This document shows, piece after piece, positions 52,415-61,785 of a stretch of 64,000 nt of DNA; position 1 is the first letter of the stretch; every line of letters begins with the position of its first letter. The stretch comes from Paenibacillus allorhizosphaerae (GTDB lineage Bacteria > Bacillota > Bacilli > Paenibacillales > NBRC-103111): NCBI RefSeq assembly GCF_910594985.1, contig NZ_CAJVCE010000017.1:62001-126000 (forward strand). The letters are read 5' to 3'. The notes beneath the pieces are model-generated. The model was not told where the DNA came from, did no database searches, and saw nothing but the letters and a program-made list of their open reading frames with translations. Made by a program: the position numbers and the translations under genes.

Positions 52415-52437
52415 ACATGACGAGGAGACGATCCAAT

Positions 52438-54231
52438 ATGACGACGGTTCAAGGTGTTAACCGATTGCAAGGGAGCTTGCCGAAAATCGGCATTCGCCCC
52501 ATTATCGACGGCCGCCGAGGCGGCATACGCGAGTCTCTGGAAGATGTTACAATGGAGATGGCCCGAGCCGTTGCAAGGCTGATCAGTGAGAAGCTGCGCC
52601 ATTCGAACGGCTTGCCGGTCGAGTGCGTGATCGCCGATACTTGTATCGGCGGCGCAGCCGAGGCCGCGCAAACCGCGGAGAAATTCGCAAGAAGCGGCGT
52701 AGGCGTCAGCCTCTCGGTCACGCCGTCGTGGTGTTACCCGACGGAAACGATCGATACCGATCCTCATATGCCTAAGGCGATCTGGGGCTTTAACGGCACG
52801 GAACGTCCCGGTGCCGTCTACCTTGCCGCCGCGCTGTCGGCCCATAACCAGAAAGGATTGCCGGCCTTCAGCATCTACGGCCGGGACGTGCAGGATATGG
52901 GGGATACGACGATTCCCGAGGACGTGCAGGCGAAGCTGCTGCAATTCGTCAAAGCCGGCCTTGCCGTAGCGACGATGCGCGGTAAGTCGTACTTATCGAT
53001 GGGCAACGTATCGATGGGGATTGCCGGCTGCATTGCCGACGAATCGTTCTTCCAGCGGTATCTCGGCATGCGCAACGAGTACGTCGATATGTCGGAATTC
53101 GTCCGCCGCATGGAGCTGGGCATTTACGATAAGGAAGAGTACGAGCGCGCGCTTGCTTGGGCGAAGGAGCATTGCAAGGAAGGCGCCGACGTCAACCCGC
53201 CTCATCTGCAAAGAACGCGGGAGCAGAAGGACGGCGATTGGGAAACGGTTGTCAAAATGGCGCTGATCGCGCGCGACCTCATGATCGGCAATCCGAAGCT
53301 GAACGATATCGGATATGGGGAAGAAGCGCTCGGTCACAATGCGATTGCCGCGGGCTTCCAAGGCCAGCGGGCGTGGACGGATTTTTTCCCGAACGGCGAC
53401 TTCATGGAAGCGATCCTTACAAGCTCCTACGACTGGAACGGCATTCGCGAGCCTTTCGTGCTCTCTACGGAAAACGACACGTTGAACGCCGTGACGATGC
53501 TGATGGGCCATCTGCTGACCGATGCGGCGCAAATTTTTGCCGATGTGCGCACGTTCTGGAGCCCGGATGCGGTCAAGCGGGTGACCGGCTACACGCTGGA
53601 AGGACGCGCGGCGCAAGGCGTTATCCACCTGATCAACTCCGGGCCGGCCGCCCTCGACGGGACGGGGCGGCAGACGGTGGACGGCGAACCTGCCATGAAG
53701 CCGTTCTGGGACATTACCGGGGAGGAAGTAAAGAAAAGCCTGGAAGCCACGCAGTGGTGCCCGGCGGTCGACTTTTTCCGGGGCGGGGGCTTTTCCACCG
53801 ACTTTACGACGCGCGGCGGCATGCCGGTTACAATGGCCCGCATCAATGTGATCCAAGGGCTCGGGCCGGTGCTGCAGCTGGCGGAAGGGTACACCGTCGA
53901 GCTGCCCGATGACGTGCACGACAAGCTGGACCAGCGCAGCAATCCGACCTGGCCGACGACCTGGTTCGTCCCGAACCTTACGGGAACCGGGGCATTCAAG
54001 GATGTATATTCGGTGATGAATAACTGGGGATCGAACCATAGCGCCGTCAGCTACGGGCATATCGGGGCGGACCTGATCACCTTGGCGTCCATGCTGCGCA
54101 TACCGGTATGCATGCATAACGTCACCGAGGACCGGCTGTTCCGACCGAGCGCCTGGGCGGCTTTCGGAGTATCGGACCCGACCGGGGCGGACTTCAGAGC
54201 TTGCGCGAATTTTGGACCTTTGTATAAATAG
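52438..54231 (+). CDS. fucI: L-fucose isomerase
   Basis: A 597-residue Mn-dependent ketol isomerase that converts L-fucose to L-fuculose and, in this family, D-arabinose to D-ribulose. Length and sequence fit FucI throughout: [20 protein letters not shown] at the N-terminus, [16 protein letters not shown] near 110-125, [18 protein letters not shown] near 185-200, and [20 protein letters not shown] near 345-365, which holds metal-site residues. GAGGAG at 52422-52427 selects the ATG at 52438 over an upstream frame that overlaps the operators. Cytoplasmic. First gene of an operon with an araB-type kinase. Confidence 0.96.
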   Translation: MTTVQGVNRLQGSLPKIGIRPIIDGRRGGIRESLEDVTMEMARAVARLISEKLRHSNGLPVECVIADTCIGGAAEAAQTAEKFARSGVGVSLSVTPSWCYPTETIDTDPHMPKAIWGFNGTERPGAVYLAAALSAHNQKGLPAFSIYGRDVQDMGDTTIPEDVQAKLLQFVKAGLAVATMRGKSYLSMGNVSMGIAGCIADESFFQRYLGMRNEYVDMSEFVRRMELGIYDKEEYERALAWAKEHCKEGADVNPPHLQRTREQKDGDWETVVKMALIARDLMIGNPKLNDIGYGEEALGHNAIAAGFQGQRAWTDFFPNGDFMEAILTSSYDWNGIREPFVLSTENDTLNAVTMLMGHLLTDAAQIFADVRTFWSPDAVKRVTGYTLEGRAAQGVIHLINSGPAALDGTGRQTVDGEPAMKPFWDITGEEVKKSLEATQWCPAVDFFRGGGFSTDFTTRGGMPVTMARINVIQGLGPVLQLAEGYTVELPDDVHDKLDQRSNPTWPTTWFVPNLTGTGAFKDVYSVMNNWGSNHSAVSYGHIGADLITLASMLRIPVCMHNVTEDRLFRPSAWAAFGVSDPTGADFRACANFGPLYK

Positions 54232-54248
54232 AAAGGATGTATTTCAGT

Positions 54249-55916
54249 ATGGGTTCTACGAAGTATGCGATCGGCATCGATTACGGAACGGAGTCCGGAA
54301 GGGCGCTGCTCGCCGATATATCGACCGGGGAAGAAATTGCGGTTCATGTGACGCCTTATGCGCATGGGGTCATGACCGAAAAGCTGCCTTTATCGGAAAA
54401 GCGGCTGGAGCATGAATGGGCGCTGCAGCATCCGCAGGATTATCTGGACGTGCTGTACCGCTCCGTTCCCGAAGTAATCCGCCAATCGGGCGTAAATCCG
54501 GACGATGTGGTCGGCATCGGCGTCGATTTCACATCCTGCACGATCCTGCCGGTCGATGCGCAAGGTACGCCGCTGTGCTTTGATCCGGCGTTGGCGGGCG
54601 ACCCGCACAGCTGGGTGAAGTTGTGGAAGCATCATGCCGCCCAGGAAGAGGCGGATGCAATCAATGAACACGCGTCACGTTCCGATCAGCGGTTTCTCGC
54701 CCGCTATGGCGGCAAAATCTCCTCCGAATGGATGCTGCCGAAGCTGTGGCAGGTGCTGCGCGAAGCGCCGGACATCTATGCACGGGCGGACCGCTTCATG
54801 GAAGCAGCCGATTGGGTGCCGTTCACGATGACCGGCGAATTCGTGCGCAGCAGCTGTGCGGCAGGGTACAAAGCGTTGTGGCACAAAGAGGACGGCTATC
54901 CGGCCGGTTCGTTCTTCGCTGAGCTGGACCCGGCTCTGGGCGATGTGTTCGAGACGAAGCTTCGCGGATCGATCGTACCGCTCGGCACGAAAGTAGGCAG
55001 GCTCACAGCGGAAATGGCAGAACGCATGGGACTTCGGCCGGGCATCGCGGTGGCGGTCGGCATCGTGGATGCCCATGCGGGCGTGCCGGGGTGCGGCGTC
55101 GTAACCCCGGGCAGGTTAGTCATGGCGATGGGCACGTCCACCTGCCATCTGCTGCTCAGCGACGAAGAGCTGCACGTCGAAGGCATTAGCGGCGTCGTGG
55201 CGGACGGCATCGTCCCGGGTTTCTTCGGCTATGAAGCGGGCCAGCCCGCCGTCGGCGATATTTTCGCCTGGTACGTGGACAAAGCGGTCCCGGCCTATGT
55301 GCGGGAGGAAGCGTCGGCGGAAGGCATCAGCGTGCACGAGTGGCTGGAACGCCGCGCAGCGGCTTATAAGCCGGGCGAGAACGGGCTGCTTGCGCTCGAC
55401 TGGTGGAACGGCAACCGTTCCGTTCTCGACGATTCCGACTTGAGCGGACTCATCGTAGGGCTTACGCTGCAGACGAAGCCGGAGGAGATATACCGCGCCT
55501 TGATCGAAGCGACCGCCTTCGGCACGCGCCGCATTATCGACGCCTTTCAGGACGGTGGAATTCAAGTCGCAGAGCTCGTTGCCTGCGGCGGGCTTCCTCA
55601 GCGCAACCGGATGCTGATGCAGATCTACGCGGACGTCACGGGCCGCGAAATTCACATTGCCGCTTCGTCGCAAACGCCGGCGCTGGGCTCCGCGATCTAC
55701 GGCGCGGTGGCGGCCGGATCGGCCGAAGGCGGATACGATTCCGTTCCCGAGGCGGCCTCGCATATGGCGCGGCTCAAGGAAGAAACGTATAAGCCGATTC
55801 CGGCCCATGCGGCGGTGTACGACCGGTTGTATGCAGAGTATCGCAAGCTTCACGATTATTTCGGCCGGGGCGGCAATGATGTGATGCGAGCATTGCGCGA
55901 ATTGAAACACAAATAA
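54249..55916 (+). CDS. araB: Ribulokinase (AraB-type FGGY kinase)
   Basis: A 555-residue FGGY carbohydrate kinase that matches AraB rather than fuculokinase Fuc[19 protein letters not shown] at the N-terminus, [43 protein letters not shown] and [20 protein letters not shown]. Ribulokinases phosphorylate L- and D-ribulose at O5. Behind fucI the likely route is D-arabinose to D-ribulose to D-ribulose 5-phosphate, or an L-arabinose-like route; action on L-fuculose is less expected. AAAGGA lies before the ATG, 17 bases after the fucI stop. No aldolase or epimerase follows; a broken SDR remnant does. Confidence 0.93.
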   Translation: MGSTKYAIGIDYGTESGRALLADISTGEEIAVHVTPYAHGVMTEKLPLSEKRLEHEWALQHPQDYLDVLYRSVPEVIRQSGVNPDDVVGIGVDFTSCTILPVDAQGTPLCFDPALAGDPHSWVKLWKHHAAQEEADAINEHASRSDQRFLARYGGKISSEWMLPKLWQVLREAPDIYARADRFMEAADWVPFTMTGEFVRSSCAAGYKALWHKEDGYPAGSFFAELDPALGDVFETKLRGSIVPLGTKVGRLTAEMAERMGLRPGIAVAVGIVDAHAGVPGCGVVTPGRLVMAMGTSTCHLLLSDEELHVEGISGVVADGIVPGFFGYEAGQPAVGDIFAWYVDKAVPAYVREEASAEGISVHEWLERRAAAYKPGENGLLALDWWNGNRSVLDDSDLSGLIVGLTLQTKPEEIYRALIEATAFGTRRIIDAFQDGGIQVAELVACGGLPQRNRMLMQIYADVTGREIHIAASSQTPALGSAIYGAVAAGSAEGGYDSVPEAASHMARLKEETYKPIPAHAAVYDRLYAEYRKLHDYFGRGGNDVMRALRELKHK

Positions 55917-55921
55917 TCGGC

Positions 55922-56080
55922 GTGCCGGAAAGCGGGAACAGATGGATGCAGCTTACGCCGATGGGCCGTCCGGGGGTTCCGGAAGAACGGGGCGGGATTG
56001 CCGTTTACTTGGCTTCCGAAGCTTCATCGTACGTAACAGGCAGTGTGTTCACCGTCGATGGCGGGTACACGATTTGGTAG
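55922..56080 (+). pseudogene. C-terminal remnant of a short-chain dehydrogenase gene
   Basis: In one frame the sequence reads [18 protein letters not shown], then [27 protein letters not shown] and stop (56078-56080). This is the typical C-terminal end of SDR oxidoreductases, including the VTGSxxxVDGG motif. Only about 50 of some 250 residues remain and there is no start. It begins within a few bases of the araB stop, so a deletion probably fused the tail of a lost operon gene to araB. Confidence 0.85.
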
Positions 56081-56116
56081 TTGTACCGGAACGTAAATGT
56101 TAATAAAGAAGTGCAG

Positions 56117-56153
56117 ATTCCCGGTTCGGTAGCGAGCCGGGAATTATTTATTT
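56117..56153 (+). terminator. Terminator of the fucI-araB operon
   Basis: TTCCCGG and CCGGGAA form a 7-bp stem with a 12-base loop followed by TTATTTATTT. It originally ended the lost SDR gene. Confidence 0.75.
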
Positions 56154-56238
56154 GTTCGTGTAGTTTTTGGTTGTTTTTCATTGACTTTATTTGTCTTTGG
56201 CGAGTATGATGAAGGGGAATAAGGAACCGGCTGGAGGG

Positions 56239-57104
56239 ATGCTGTCATTGCAATTGCATTGATTCTTGTTTTATGTTCAGGGTTGGCGCATGCGATCTGG
56301 AATTTGTTCACCAAAACAAGTAAAAACAAAATCGTATTTCTGTGGTCGATTCATATTGCGTCATTCGTGCTGCTGCTTCCGTATTTCGTTATCGAGGTCG
56401 CTCGAGCTTCCATTCCGCTTCAGGGGTACTTGTTCATCCTGCTGTCGATGGCGTTTCAAATGGGGTATTTTTTGCTGCTCCCTTATGTTTACAGCCATGG
56501 CGAGATGTCGCAAGTATACCCGATTATGCGCGGCACCGGCGCATTGCTCGTCCCGCTCTTCAGCGTATGGGTGTACGACGAATCGATGTCCGCGGCCGGT
56601 TGGGTCGGCGTATGCTGCATTGTAGCCGGCATGTTCGCCCTTGGCGGGTTTATCAAGAAGGATCGCTGGACGGCTGCGGCTTGGCGGGCAATCACGCCCG
56701 CGCTGCTCGTCGGACTGTGCATTACCGGATATGTCATGACCGATAAAATGGTGCTGCACTATATGTCGCCCTTATCTTTAATCGAGGTCAGCAACATCGC
56801 CTATGCGATTGTGCTTACGCCGGCGGTCCTCCGTTCGGGCAACCAGCTTAAAGAAGAATGGCAGGCGAACGCCCGCACCATCATGCTCGGCACGATATTC
56901 TCGCCGGGCTCGTATTTGCTGTTCCTGTTCGCCGTCAAGTTAGCGCCGTTGTCGCATTTAGCTCCGATTCGCGAAATCGGCACCGTGTTCGGCGCGATGC
57001 TCGGCGTGTTGTTGCTGAAGGAAGCGGGCGGAGTGAGGCGGATCCTGTTGTCTGCGGTCATTACAATGGGCGTGATCATGATCGGTTTTTGGGGCAATCC
57101 GTAA
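56239..57104 (+). CDS. EamA/DMT family transporter with apparent codon-2 frameshift
   Basis: A membrane protein of about 288 residues with ten hydrophobic helices of the drug/metabolite transporter superfamily (GLAHAIWNLFTKTSK, then QVYPIMRGTGALLVPLFSV, and SHLAPIREIGTVFGAMLGV near the end). GGAGGG at 56233-56238 and ATG at 56239 are in place, but that ATG reads MLSLQLH and stop. The transporter frame at that point reads AVIAIALILVL. One extra G after the ATG would give MAVIAIALILVLCSGLAHA, a normal family N-terminus. As it stands, translation would need TTG at 56259 or ATT at 56247. It is either a real frameshift or a sequencing error. Substrate unknown. Confidence 0.78.
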
Positions 57105-57139
57105 CATAACGATGAAGAAGCAAAGAGGAGAATGCTGGA

Positions 57140-58027
57140 ATGGAAAAGAGTCGCATTGCACGCGTCATCATCTTCGGCTGGGACGGGGCGGGAAATTTCG
57201 TAACGGCCGCCGAAACGCCTCATTTGGACAACTTGATTCGGCAGGGGACGTTTGCCTTTGACGCCCTGACCGTGTCGCCGACAATCAGCGCCCAGTGCTG
57301 GGGTGCACTCATGCACGGAGTAACGCCGGATAAACATGGCCTAACGAATGAAATCGTCGGCAGACAGACGTATCCCGACGACTCGCCGTATCCTTCGATC
57401 TTCCGGGCGGCCAGAGAGGCCGATCCCGATGCGAAGCTGGCCTCGTTCTGCTCGTGGAACCCGATTAATCACGGGATCATCGAATCGTCGATCGGCGTAC
57501 ATAAAGCGACGGTGGAGTTGGCTGACGAAGATGCAAGCCTACCGAACGCCCCCGAGCATAAAGTTCAAAGGGCATCGGCGATCGATCGCCGGCTTGCTAT
57601 GGACGCCGCTTCGTACATCCGTGCCAATTCCGACGTGAAGCTGCTGTACATCGATTTCGATTTGCCGGATGCGGCCGGGCATCAGTTCGGGTACAATACG
57701 CCAGAACAGCTCCAGGCGATCGGGGAGACGGATGGGCATACGGGGATCGTGCTGCGTGCTATAGAGGAAGCCGGCATTCTCGAAGACAGCCTGATCATTG
57801 TCGTATCCGATCATGGCGGAGGCGGGGAGCGCTCCCATCAACACGGCAGCGATCATCCGCTGGACAAAACGATTTTCTGGGGATGCGTCGGTCCGGGAAT
57901 CGCACCGGGCGCTGCGCTGGAACAAAGCATGACGATAACGGATACGGCCGCCGTCGTCGCTCACGCGCTCGGTTTTGCCGCACCCGCTTCATGGGAAGCG
58001 AAGCTTCCGCAGCGTTTGTTCACTTGA
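57140..58027 (+). CDS. Alkaline-phosphatase-superfamily phosphodiesterase
   Basis: A 295-residue member of the type I phosphodiesterase/nucleotide pyrophosphatase family. Asp15 in FGWDGAG and Thr48 in SPTISAQCWG are the expected first metal ligand and nucleophile. IDFDLPDAAGHQFG supplies an Asp/His pair, VVSDHGGGG a second, and HQHGSDHPL further His ligands. There is no signal peptide, which is unusual for nucleotide pyrophosphatases and suggests an intracellular phosphoester substrate. GAGGAGA lies before the ATG. It follows the EamA gene by 35 bases, probably in one transcript, and is convergent with a DeoR gene. Confidence 0.87.
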   Translation: MEKSRIARVIIFGWDGAGNFVTAAETPHLDNLIRQGTFAFDALTVSPTISAQCWGALMHGVTPDKHGLTNEIVGRQTYPDDSPYPSIFRAAREADPDAKLASFCSWNPINHGIIESSIGVHKATVELADEDASLPNAPEHKVQRASAIDRRLAMDAASYIRANSDVKLLYIDFDLPDAAGHQFGYNTPEQLQAIGETDGHTGIVLRAIEEAGILEDSLIIVVSDHGGGGERSHQHGSDHPLDKTIFWGCVGPGIAPGAALEQSMTITDTAAVVAHALGFAAPASWEAKLPQRLFT

Positions 58028-58031
58028 TCAT

Positions 58032-58817
58032 TTATTTCCCGGCGATATGCCAACGAACATGATGGCGCTTCAAGGCGGATCCCCACTCCGCCGGAGGCGC
58101 CTGGTTGCTTACGATATGCGCAATGTTGCTCAAGTCGCTAATTTTGTACGGATAACGGAGATCCAGCTTCGAAGCGTCGGCAACAACGACGGTGGTGTCC
58201 GCATGCGCCATCGCCTTGCGGGAGATGGACGCCTTGCCGCCATCCAGGGACGTGATTCCGGATTCCGCCTGAAGGCCGTCAACGGAGATGATCGCTTTAT
58301 CGACATAATATCGCCCGAGCCACTCTTCCGTCATCGAACCGGTGCTGCGGGCGTGTCTTGCTTCCAACTCGCCTCCAAGGAAGATGACGCGTCCCTCGAA
58401 CCGGCCCTGATTGATTCTCTCCATCAGCAGAGAAGCGGCGGGAAACGAGTGGGTCAGTATCGTCAGGTCACGCTGCTGCAAATAAGGGATCATGCAAAGC
58501 GGCGTCGTTCCCTCATCTAGAAACAACAGCTCGCCGTCTTGAACTAACCCGGCCGCATACCGGCCGATGCTGTCCTTCTCGTCGCGATGCAGCGCCATCC
58601 GTTCCAGATGAGGCGGTTCATCGCGGTTTTCTTGGGGCTTCACGGCACCGCCGTATACTTTTCTAAGCTGTCCTTCGCTTTCCAGCTCGTCCAAATATCT
58701 TCGCACCGATTCTTTGGATACGTCTAACCGTGCCACCAAATCGGATGTCGTCACTTTTCCTTCCAATTCCAGAAGCTCGAGAATGATACGTTTGCGGTCT
58801 TCGCTGGCGAGAGACAT
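58032..58817 (-). CDS. DeoR family transcriptional regulator (second copy)
   Basis: A 261-residue DeoR regulator. The winged helix is at residues about 5-50 (EDRKRIILELLELEGKVTT, VSKESVRRYLDELESEGQL). The effector domain shows LLFLDEGTTPLCMIPYLQQ, TILTHSFPAASLL and the SVDGLQAESGITSLD loop typical of sugar-phosphate sensing. AAGGAGGA lies about 11 bases before the ATG at 58817. It is convergent with the phosphodiesterase gene and divergent from the sulfatase gene. A role in controlling one of them is plausible, but no operator repeat was found in the gap. Confidence 0.9.
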   Translation of the reverse strand: MSLASEDRKRIILELLELEGKVTTSDLVARLDVSKESVRRYLDELESEGQLRKVYGGAVKPQENRDEPPHLERMALHRDEKDSIGRYAAGLVQDGELLFLDEGTTPLCMIPYLQQRDLTILTHSFPAASLLMERINQGRFEGRVIFLGGELEARHARSTGSMTEEWLGRYYVDKAIISVDGLQAESGITSLDGGKASISRKAMAHADTTVVVADASKLDLRYPYKISDLSNIAHIVSNQAPPAEWGSALKRHHVRWHIAGK

Positions 58818-58920
58818 GCCGAAGGCTTCCTCCTTCTCATTTACGCTTGTATTAAGAACTTTAACGTAAATGCCGCCGCATCTCAAGCAGGAGCGGAAAA
58901 GGTACCCTATTGCCTAACAA

Positions 58921-58966
58921 CAAGCCCGAATTCGTGCACGCTGCGTGCAGCCGAGGGCTTTTTTCG
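58921..58966 (+). terminator. Terminator-like hairpin between divergent DeoR and sulfatase genes
   Basis: AAGCCC and GGGCTT enclose a second stem CGTGCACGC/GCGTGCA, followed by TTTTTT on the plus strand. It lies upstream of the sulfatase and not downstream of any plus-strand gene, so it could be an attenuator in the sulfatase leader or end a small RNA. Confidence 0.6.
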
Positions 58967-59115
58967 CTGCGGCAAGAATGCTTCTATATCCGTCTGCGAT
59001 GAATCGTAAGATATGTCAAAAACTTCGAAACGAAGGCCATAGGATGCGGCGCATTCTCATGATAAGATGCAGTTAACAGGAAGAAGATCATCGAAGGGAA
59101 GGGTGATAACGGGCA

Positions 59116-60594
59116 ATGAACCAAACGAAGGCGGACCTGAAATCTCGTCCCAATATTATTTATATTTTGGCGGATGACATGGGGTACGGCGACGTATCGT
59201 GTTTCAACGCGCAGTCCCGGATCCGTACGCCTCACCTGGACAAGATGGCGGAAAGGGGCATGATGTGTACGGATGCTCATTCCAGCTCCGCCGTATGCAC
59301 GCCGTCCCGTTACAGCATACTTACCGGGCGTTACAATTGGCGCTCTTCGCTCAAAAAAGGCGTATTCAACGGGTATTCCCGGCCTCTGATCGAGCAAGGG
59401 AGAATGACGGTCGCCTCGCTGCTGAAAGATGCCGGCTACCGTACGGCTTGTATCGGCAAGTGGCATCTCGGCCTAGATTGGCATTCAAACGAAGGGGCAG
59501 CGGGCGATGTGGACTATACGCAGCCGATCAAGAACGGCCCGACGGCTACCGGTTTCGACTATTTCTACGGCATCAGCGCTTCGCTGGATATGCCGCCTTA
59601 TGTCTATATCGAAAATGAACGCGTTACCGCGCCGCCGGACCGGATCACACGGGGCGACGACGAGATGGCATGGTGGCGCGAAGGTCCGACGGGAGCGGAT
59701 TTCCGCCATGAGGAAGTGCTCCCCCGCTGTACGAGGAAGGTGCTGGAGACGATCGAAGCAGCCGGCGATTCGCCGTTTTTTATTTATTATCCGCTGCCGG
59801 CGCCGCATACCCCGATCTTGCCGAGCGCCGAATTTGAAGGCAAATCCGGAACGAACCGTTATGGTGATTTTGTATTGATGTGCGACGATGTGGTGGGACA
59901 AATTATCGGCAAATTGGAGCAATGCGGTCGCAGCGATCAGACGATCGTCATATTTACAAGCGACAACGGCTGTTCTCCGAAAGCGAATTTTCCGGAATTG
60001 GCCGAGATCGGACATCATCCGAGCTATCATTTCCGCGGGCACAAAGCGGATATTTACGAAGGCGGGCATCGCGTGCCGCTGCTCATTCAATGGCCGGAAC
60101 GGATCAAGGCCGGCTCGGTATCGCACGAGGCGGTATGCTTGTCCGATTTGATGGCGACGGTGGCCGAGCTTCTCGGGCGGCGTTTGCCGGAGGACGCGGG
60201 GGAGGACAGCGTCAGCAGCTTGCCGGTTTGGCTGGGACATCCATTATCCGGCCCGCTAAGGGAAGCTGTCGTGCATCATTCCATTAACGGGTCGTTCTCG
60301 ATACGGAAAGGGAGATGGAAGCTGGAGCTGTGTCCCGGTTCGGGAGGCTGGAGCGATCCGAGGCCGGGGCAGGAGCCGGAAGGTGCACCGCCGATTCAGC
60401 TCTACGATCTGGAAAGCGACATCGGAGAAAGAAGCAATATGCAGGAAAGCTGCCCTGAAGTGGTGGAGGAGCTGCTTGCGCTGCTGATCGCCTATGTCCG
60501 TAACGGACGCAGTACGCCGGGAGAAAGACAAACCAACGCGGGCGGTACCGAATGGGAGCAGGGGCTGGAATGGATGCGGCATATCAACGGGTAA
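59116..60594 (+). CDS. Type I sulfatase (arylsulfatase family)
   Basis: A 492-residue sulfate ester hydrolase. The formylglycine precursor Cys61 is in the strict signature CTPSR, and the metal-site motif ADDMGYGD begins at Asp20/Asp21. GKWHLGLDWHSNEG, FTSDNGCSP and HKADIYEGGHRVPLL supply the remaining active-site Lys, Asp/Asn and His residues. There is no signal peptide, so it would desulfate imported sugars in the cytoplasm. It needs a formylglycine-generating enzyme, none of which is in the window. Its length suits an exo-acting carbohydrate sulfatase of the S1 family. It is convergent with the AraC gene and has its own upstream hairpin. Confidence 0.93.
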   Translation: MNQTKADLKSRPNIIYILADDMGYGDVSCFNAQSRIRTPHLDKMAERGMMCTDAHSSSAVCTPSRYSILTGRYNWRSSLKKGVFNGYSRPLIEQGRMTVASLLKDAGYRTACIGKWHLGLDWHSNEGAAGDVDYTQPIKNGPTATGFDYFYGISASLDMPPYVYIENERVTAPPDRITRGDDEMAWWREGPTGADFRHEEVLPRCTRKVLETIEAAGDSPFFIYYPLPAPHTPILPSAEFEGKSGTNRYGDFVLMCDDVVGQIIGKLEQCGRSDQTIVIFTSDNGCSPKANFPELAEIGHHPSYHFRGHKADIYEGGHRVPLLIQWPERIKAGSVSHEAVCLSDLMATVAELLGRRLPEDAGEDSVSSLPVWLGHPLSGPLREAVVHHSINGSFSIRKGRWKLELCPGSGGWSDPRPGQEPEGAPPIQLYDLESDIGERSNMQESCPEVVEELLALLIAYVRNGRSTPGERQTNAGGTEWEQGLEWMRHING

Positions 60595-60622
60595 AGGAAC
60601 GGTATGAAGTTAAGCATTGCTT

Positions 60623-61540
60623 TTACTTCGGAATCGAACGGGAAGCGTGGCGGTAGCGAAACGGACTGATGCCTTCCGCTTTACGAAACGCCCGGCTTAG
60701 CTGGCTTTGTTCCGAATATCCGGTCTTTTCCGCGATCTCTTTAATCGTATAAGAAGAATTCATCAGCAGTTCTTTGGCGCGCTGAATTCGCGATTTTTGA
60801 ACGTATTCGATGGGAGAGAGGCCAAGCGATTTATAGAACAAATGGCTGAAATGACTTTGGCTTACATGGACGTGTTTTGCAAGCTCCTCCAAACGGATCG
60901 GCTGGCCGAGACGCTGCTGTATATAGTCGCATGCTTTCACTATACGGGGGTCGAATAGAAGCGGTTCGTCGGGCAAATACGGCCGCATGAGCAATAGAAA
61001 ATGGTGAAGCCATTGAAACAGCTCGGCATGCAATCCGAAATATTGCACTGATATGTCGGTGTGGCTGATCACGGCGCGCTCCGGCATGGCGTTTTGCTGA
61101 GGCGAGGCGGCTCTTGCGGCGACAAGCTCGCCCAACTGTTCGAAGACGGTCACGGATCGTTTCCAGATCGAAATCAACGACGGTAGCGATGGTGACGAAA
61201 GATGGCTCGATATTACAGGGAGCTCGTACAAATGAACCAAATCCAAACCGCCGATTTTCAGGTCCGCGCACAAAGATAAATAGTGAATGTCCTTCGCGTC
61301 ATCTCTTGGATGTAAGCCGAAGGTCACATTAGGGGGAAATATAACCAGGTCTCCCTTTTCGGCGCGGAAAGGTTTTCCGTCGAGGTGTACCGTCAACGTA
61401 CCGTCCAAAACAATCCAAAATAACGTATACGGAATGTTCATGCGTTCAAAGGAATATGACGGGGGCTTGATCATTTCACGAATCCAGCGAACTTTCGGGC
61501 GCAAGTAATCGGCGTAAAACGATTCGTTCATCGTGTACAA
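60623..61540 (-). CDS. AraC family transcriptional regulator
   Basis: A 305-residue regulator with an N-terminal cupin-type ligand domain (WIVLDGTLTVHLDGKPFRAEKGDLVIFPP, about residues 42-70) and two C-terminal helix-turn-helix motifs in the last 100 residues (RLEELAKHVHVSQSHFSHLFY and IKEIAEKTGYSEQSQLSRAF). TTG at 61540 is favoured because AGGGGG lies 8 bases upstream; ATG at 61531 is the alternative. Its promoter has an extended -10 (TG-A-TATAAT on the minus strand at 61586-61578) with a tandem 17-bp repeat overlapping the -35, so autoactivation is likely. It is convergent with the sulfatase. Confidence 0.92.
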   Translation of the reverse strand: MYTMNESFYADYLRPKVRWIREMIKPPSYSFERMNIPYTLFWIVLDGTLTVHLDGKPFRAEKGDLVIFPPNVTFGLHPRDDAKDIHYLSLCADLKIGGLDLVHLYELPVISSHLSSPSLPSLISIWKRSVTVFEQLGELVAARAASPQQNAMPERAVISHTDISVQYFGLHAELFQWLHHFLLLMRPYLPDEPLLFDPRIVKACDYIQQRLGQPIRLEELAKHVHVSQSHFSHLFYKSLGLSPIEYVQKSRIQRAKELLMNSSYTIKEIAEKTGYSEQSQLSRAFRKAEGISPFRYRHASRSIPK

Positions 61541-61577
61541 ATGACGGGCCCCCTAATCGCAGCAACTGTTCTATTCC

Positions 61578-61635
61578 ATTATATCACAAGGAAATAGAAG
61601 CAAATGAAGACTAGAAACAAATGAAGACTAGAAAC
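61578..61635 (-). promoter_or_regulatory. AraC-gene promoter with tandem 17-bp binding repeats
   Basis: On the minus strand TATAAT at 61583-61578 with an upstream TG forms an extended -10. AAATGAAGACTAGAAAC occurs twice without a gap at 61602-61618 and 61619-61635 (plus-strand sense) and reaches the -35 position. Seventeen-base direct half-sites abutting the -35 are the classic binding layout of AraC-type activators. Confidence 0.7.
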
Positions 61636-61722
61636 ATTGAGGGCTGGCTGCAACATAGGGCATAGGCAGATCCGAGTAGCGCTCAAAAAAAAAAATGGGA
61701 AAAGAAGGATTTTCCGGATAAC

Positions 61723-61742
61723 ATACGAATATATATTCGTAT
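61723..61742. promoter_or_regulatory. 20-bp perfect palindrome upstream of the GyrI-VOC gene
   Basis: ATACGAATAT followed by ATATTCGTAT is a perfect 20-bp palindrome, 44 bases before the ATG at 61786. It is a strong candidate operator for a dimeric repressor of the TetR, MarR or PadR type. No such regulator gene is in the window. Confidence 0.6.
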
Positions 61743-61785
61743 ATTTATTTTTCTAGGAAATAAAAGGAAAACGAGGTGCGTCCAA

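Noticed and set aside
54249-55916. L-fuculokinase as product name for the kinase behind fucI
   Set aside because: The motifs are those of AraB ribulokinase rather than FucK, so the neighbour-based name was not used.
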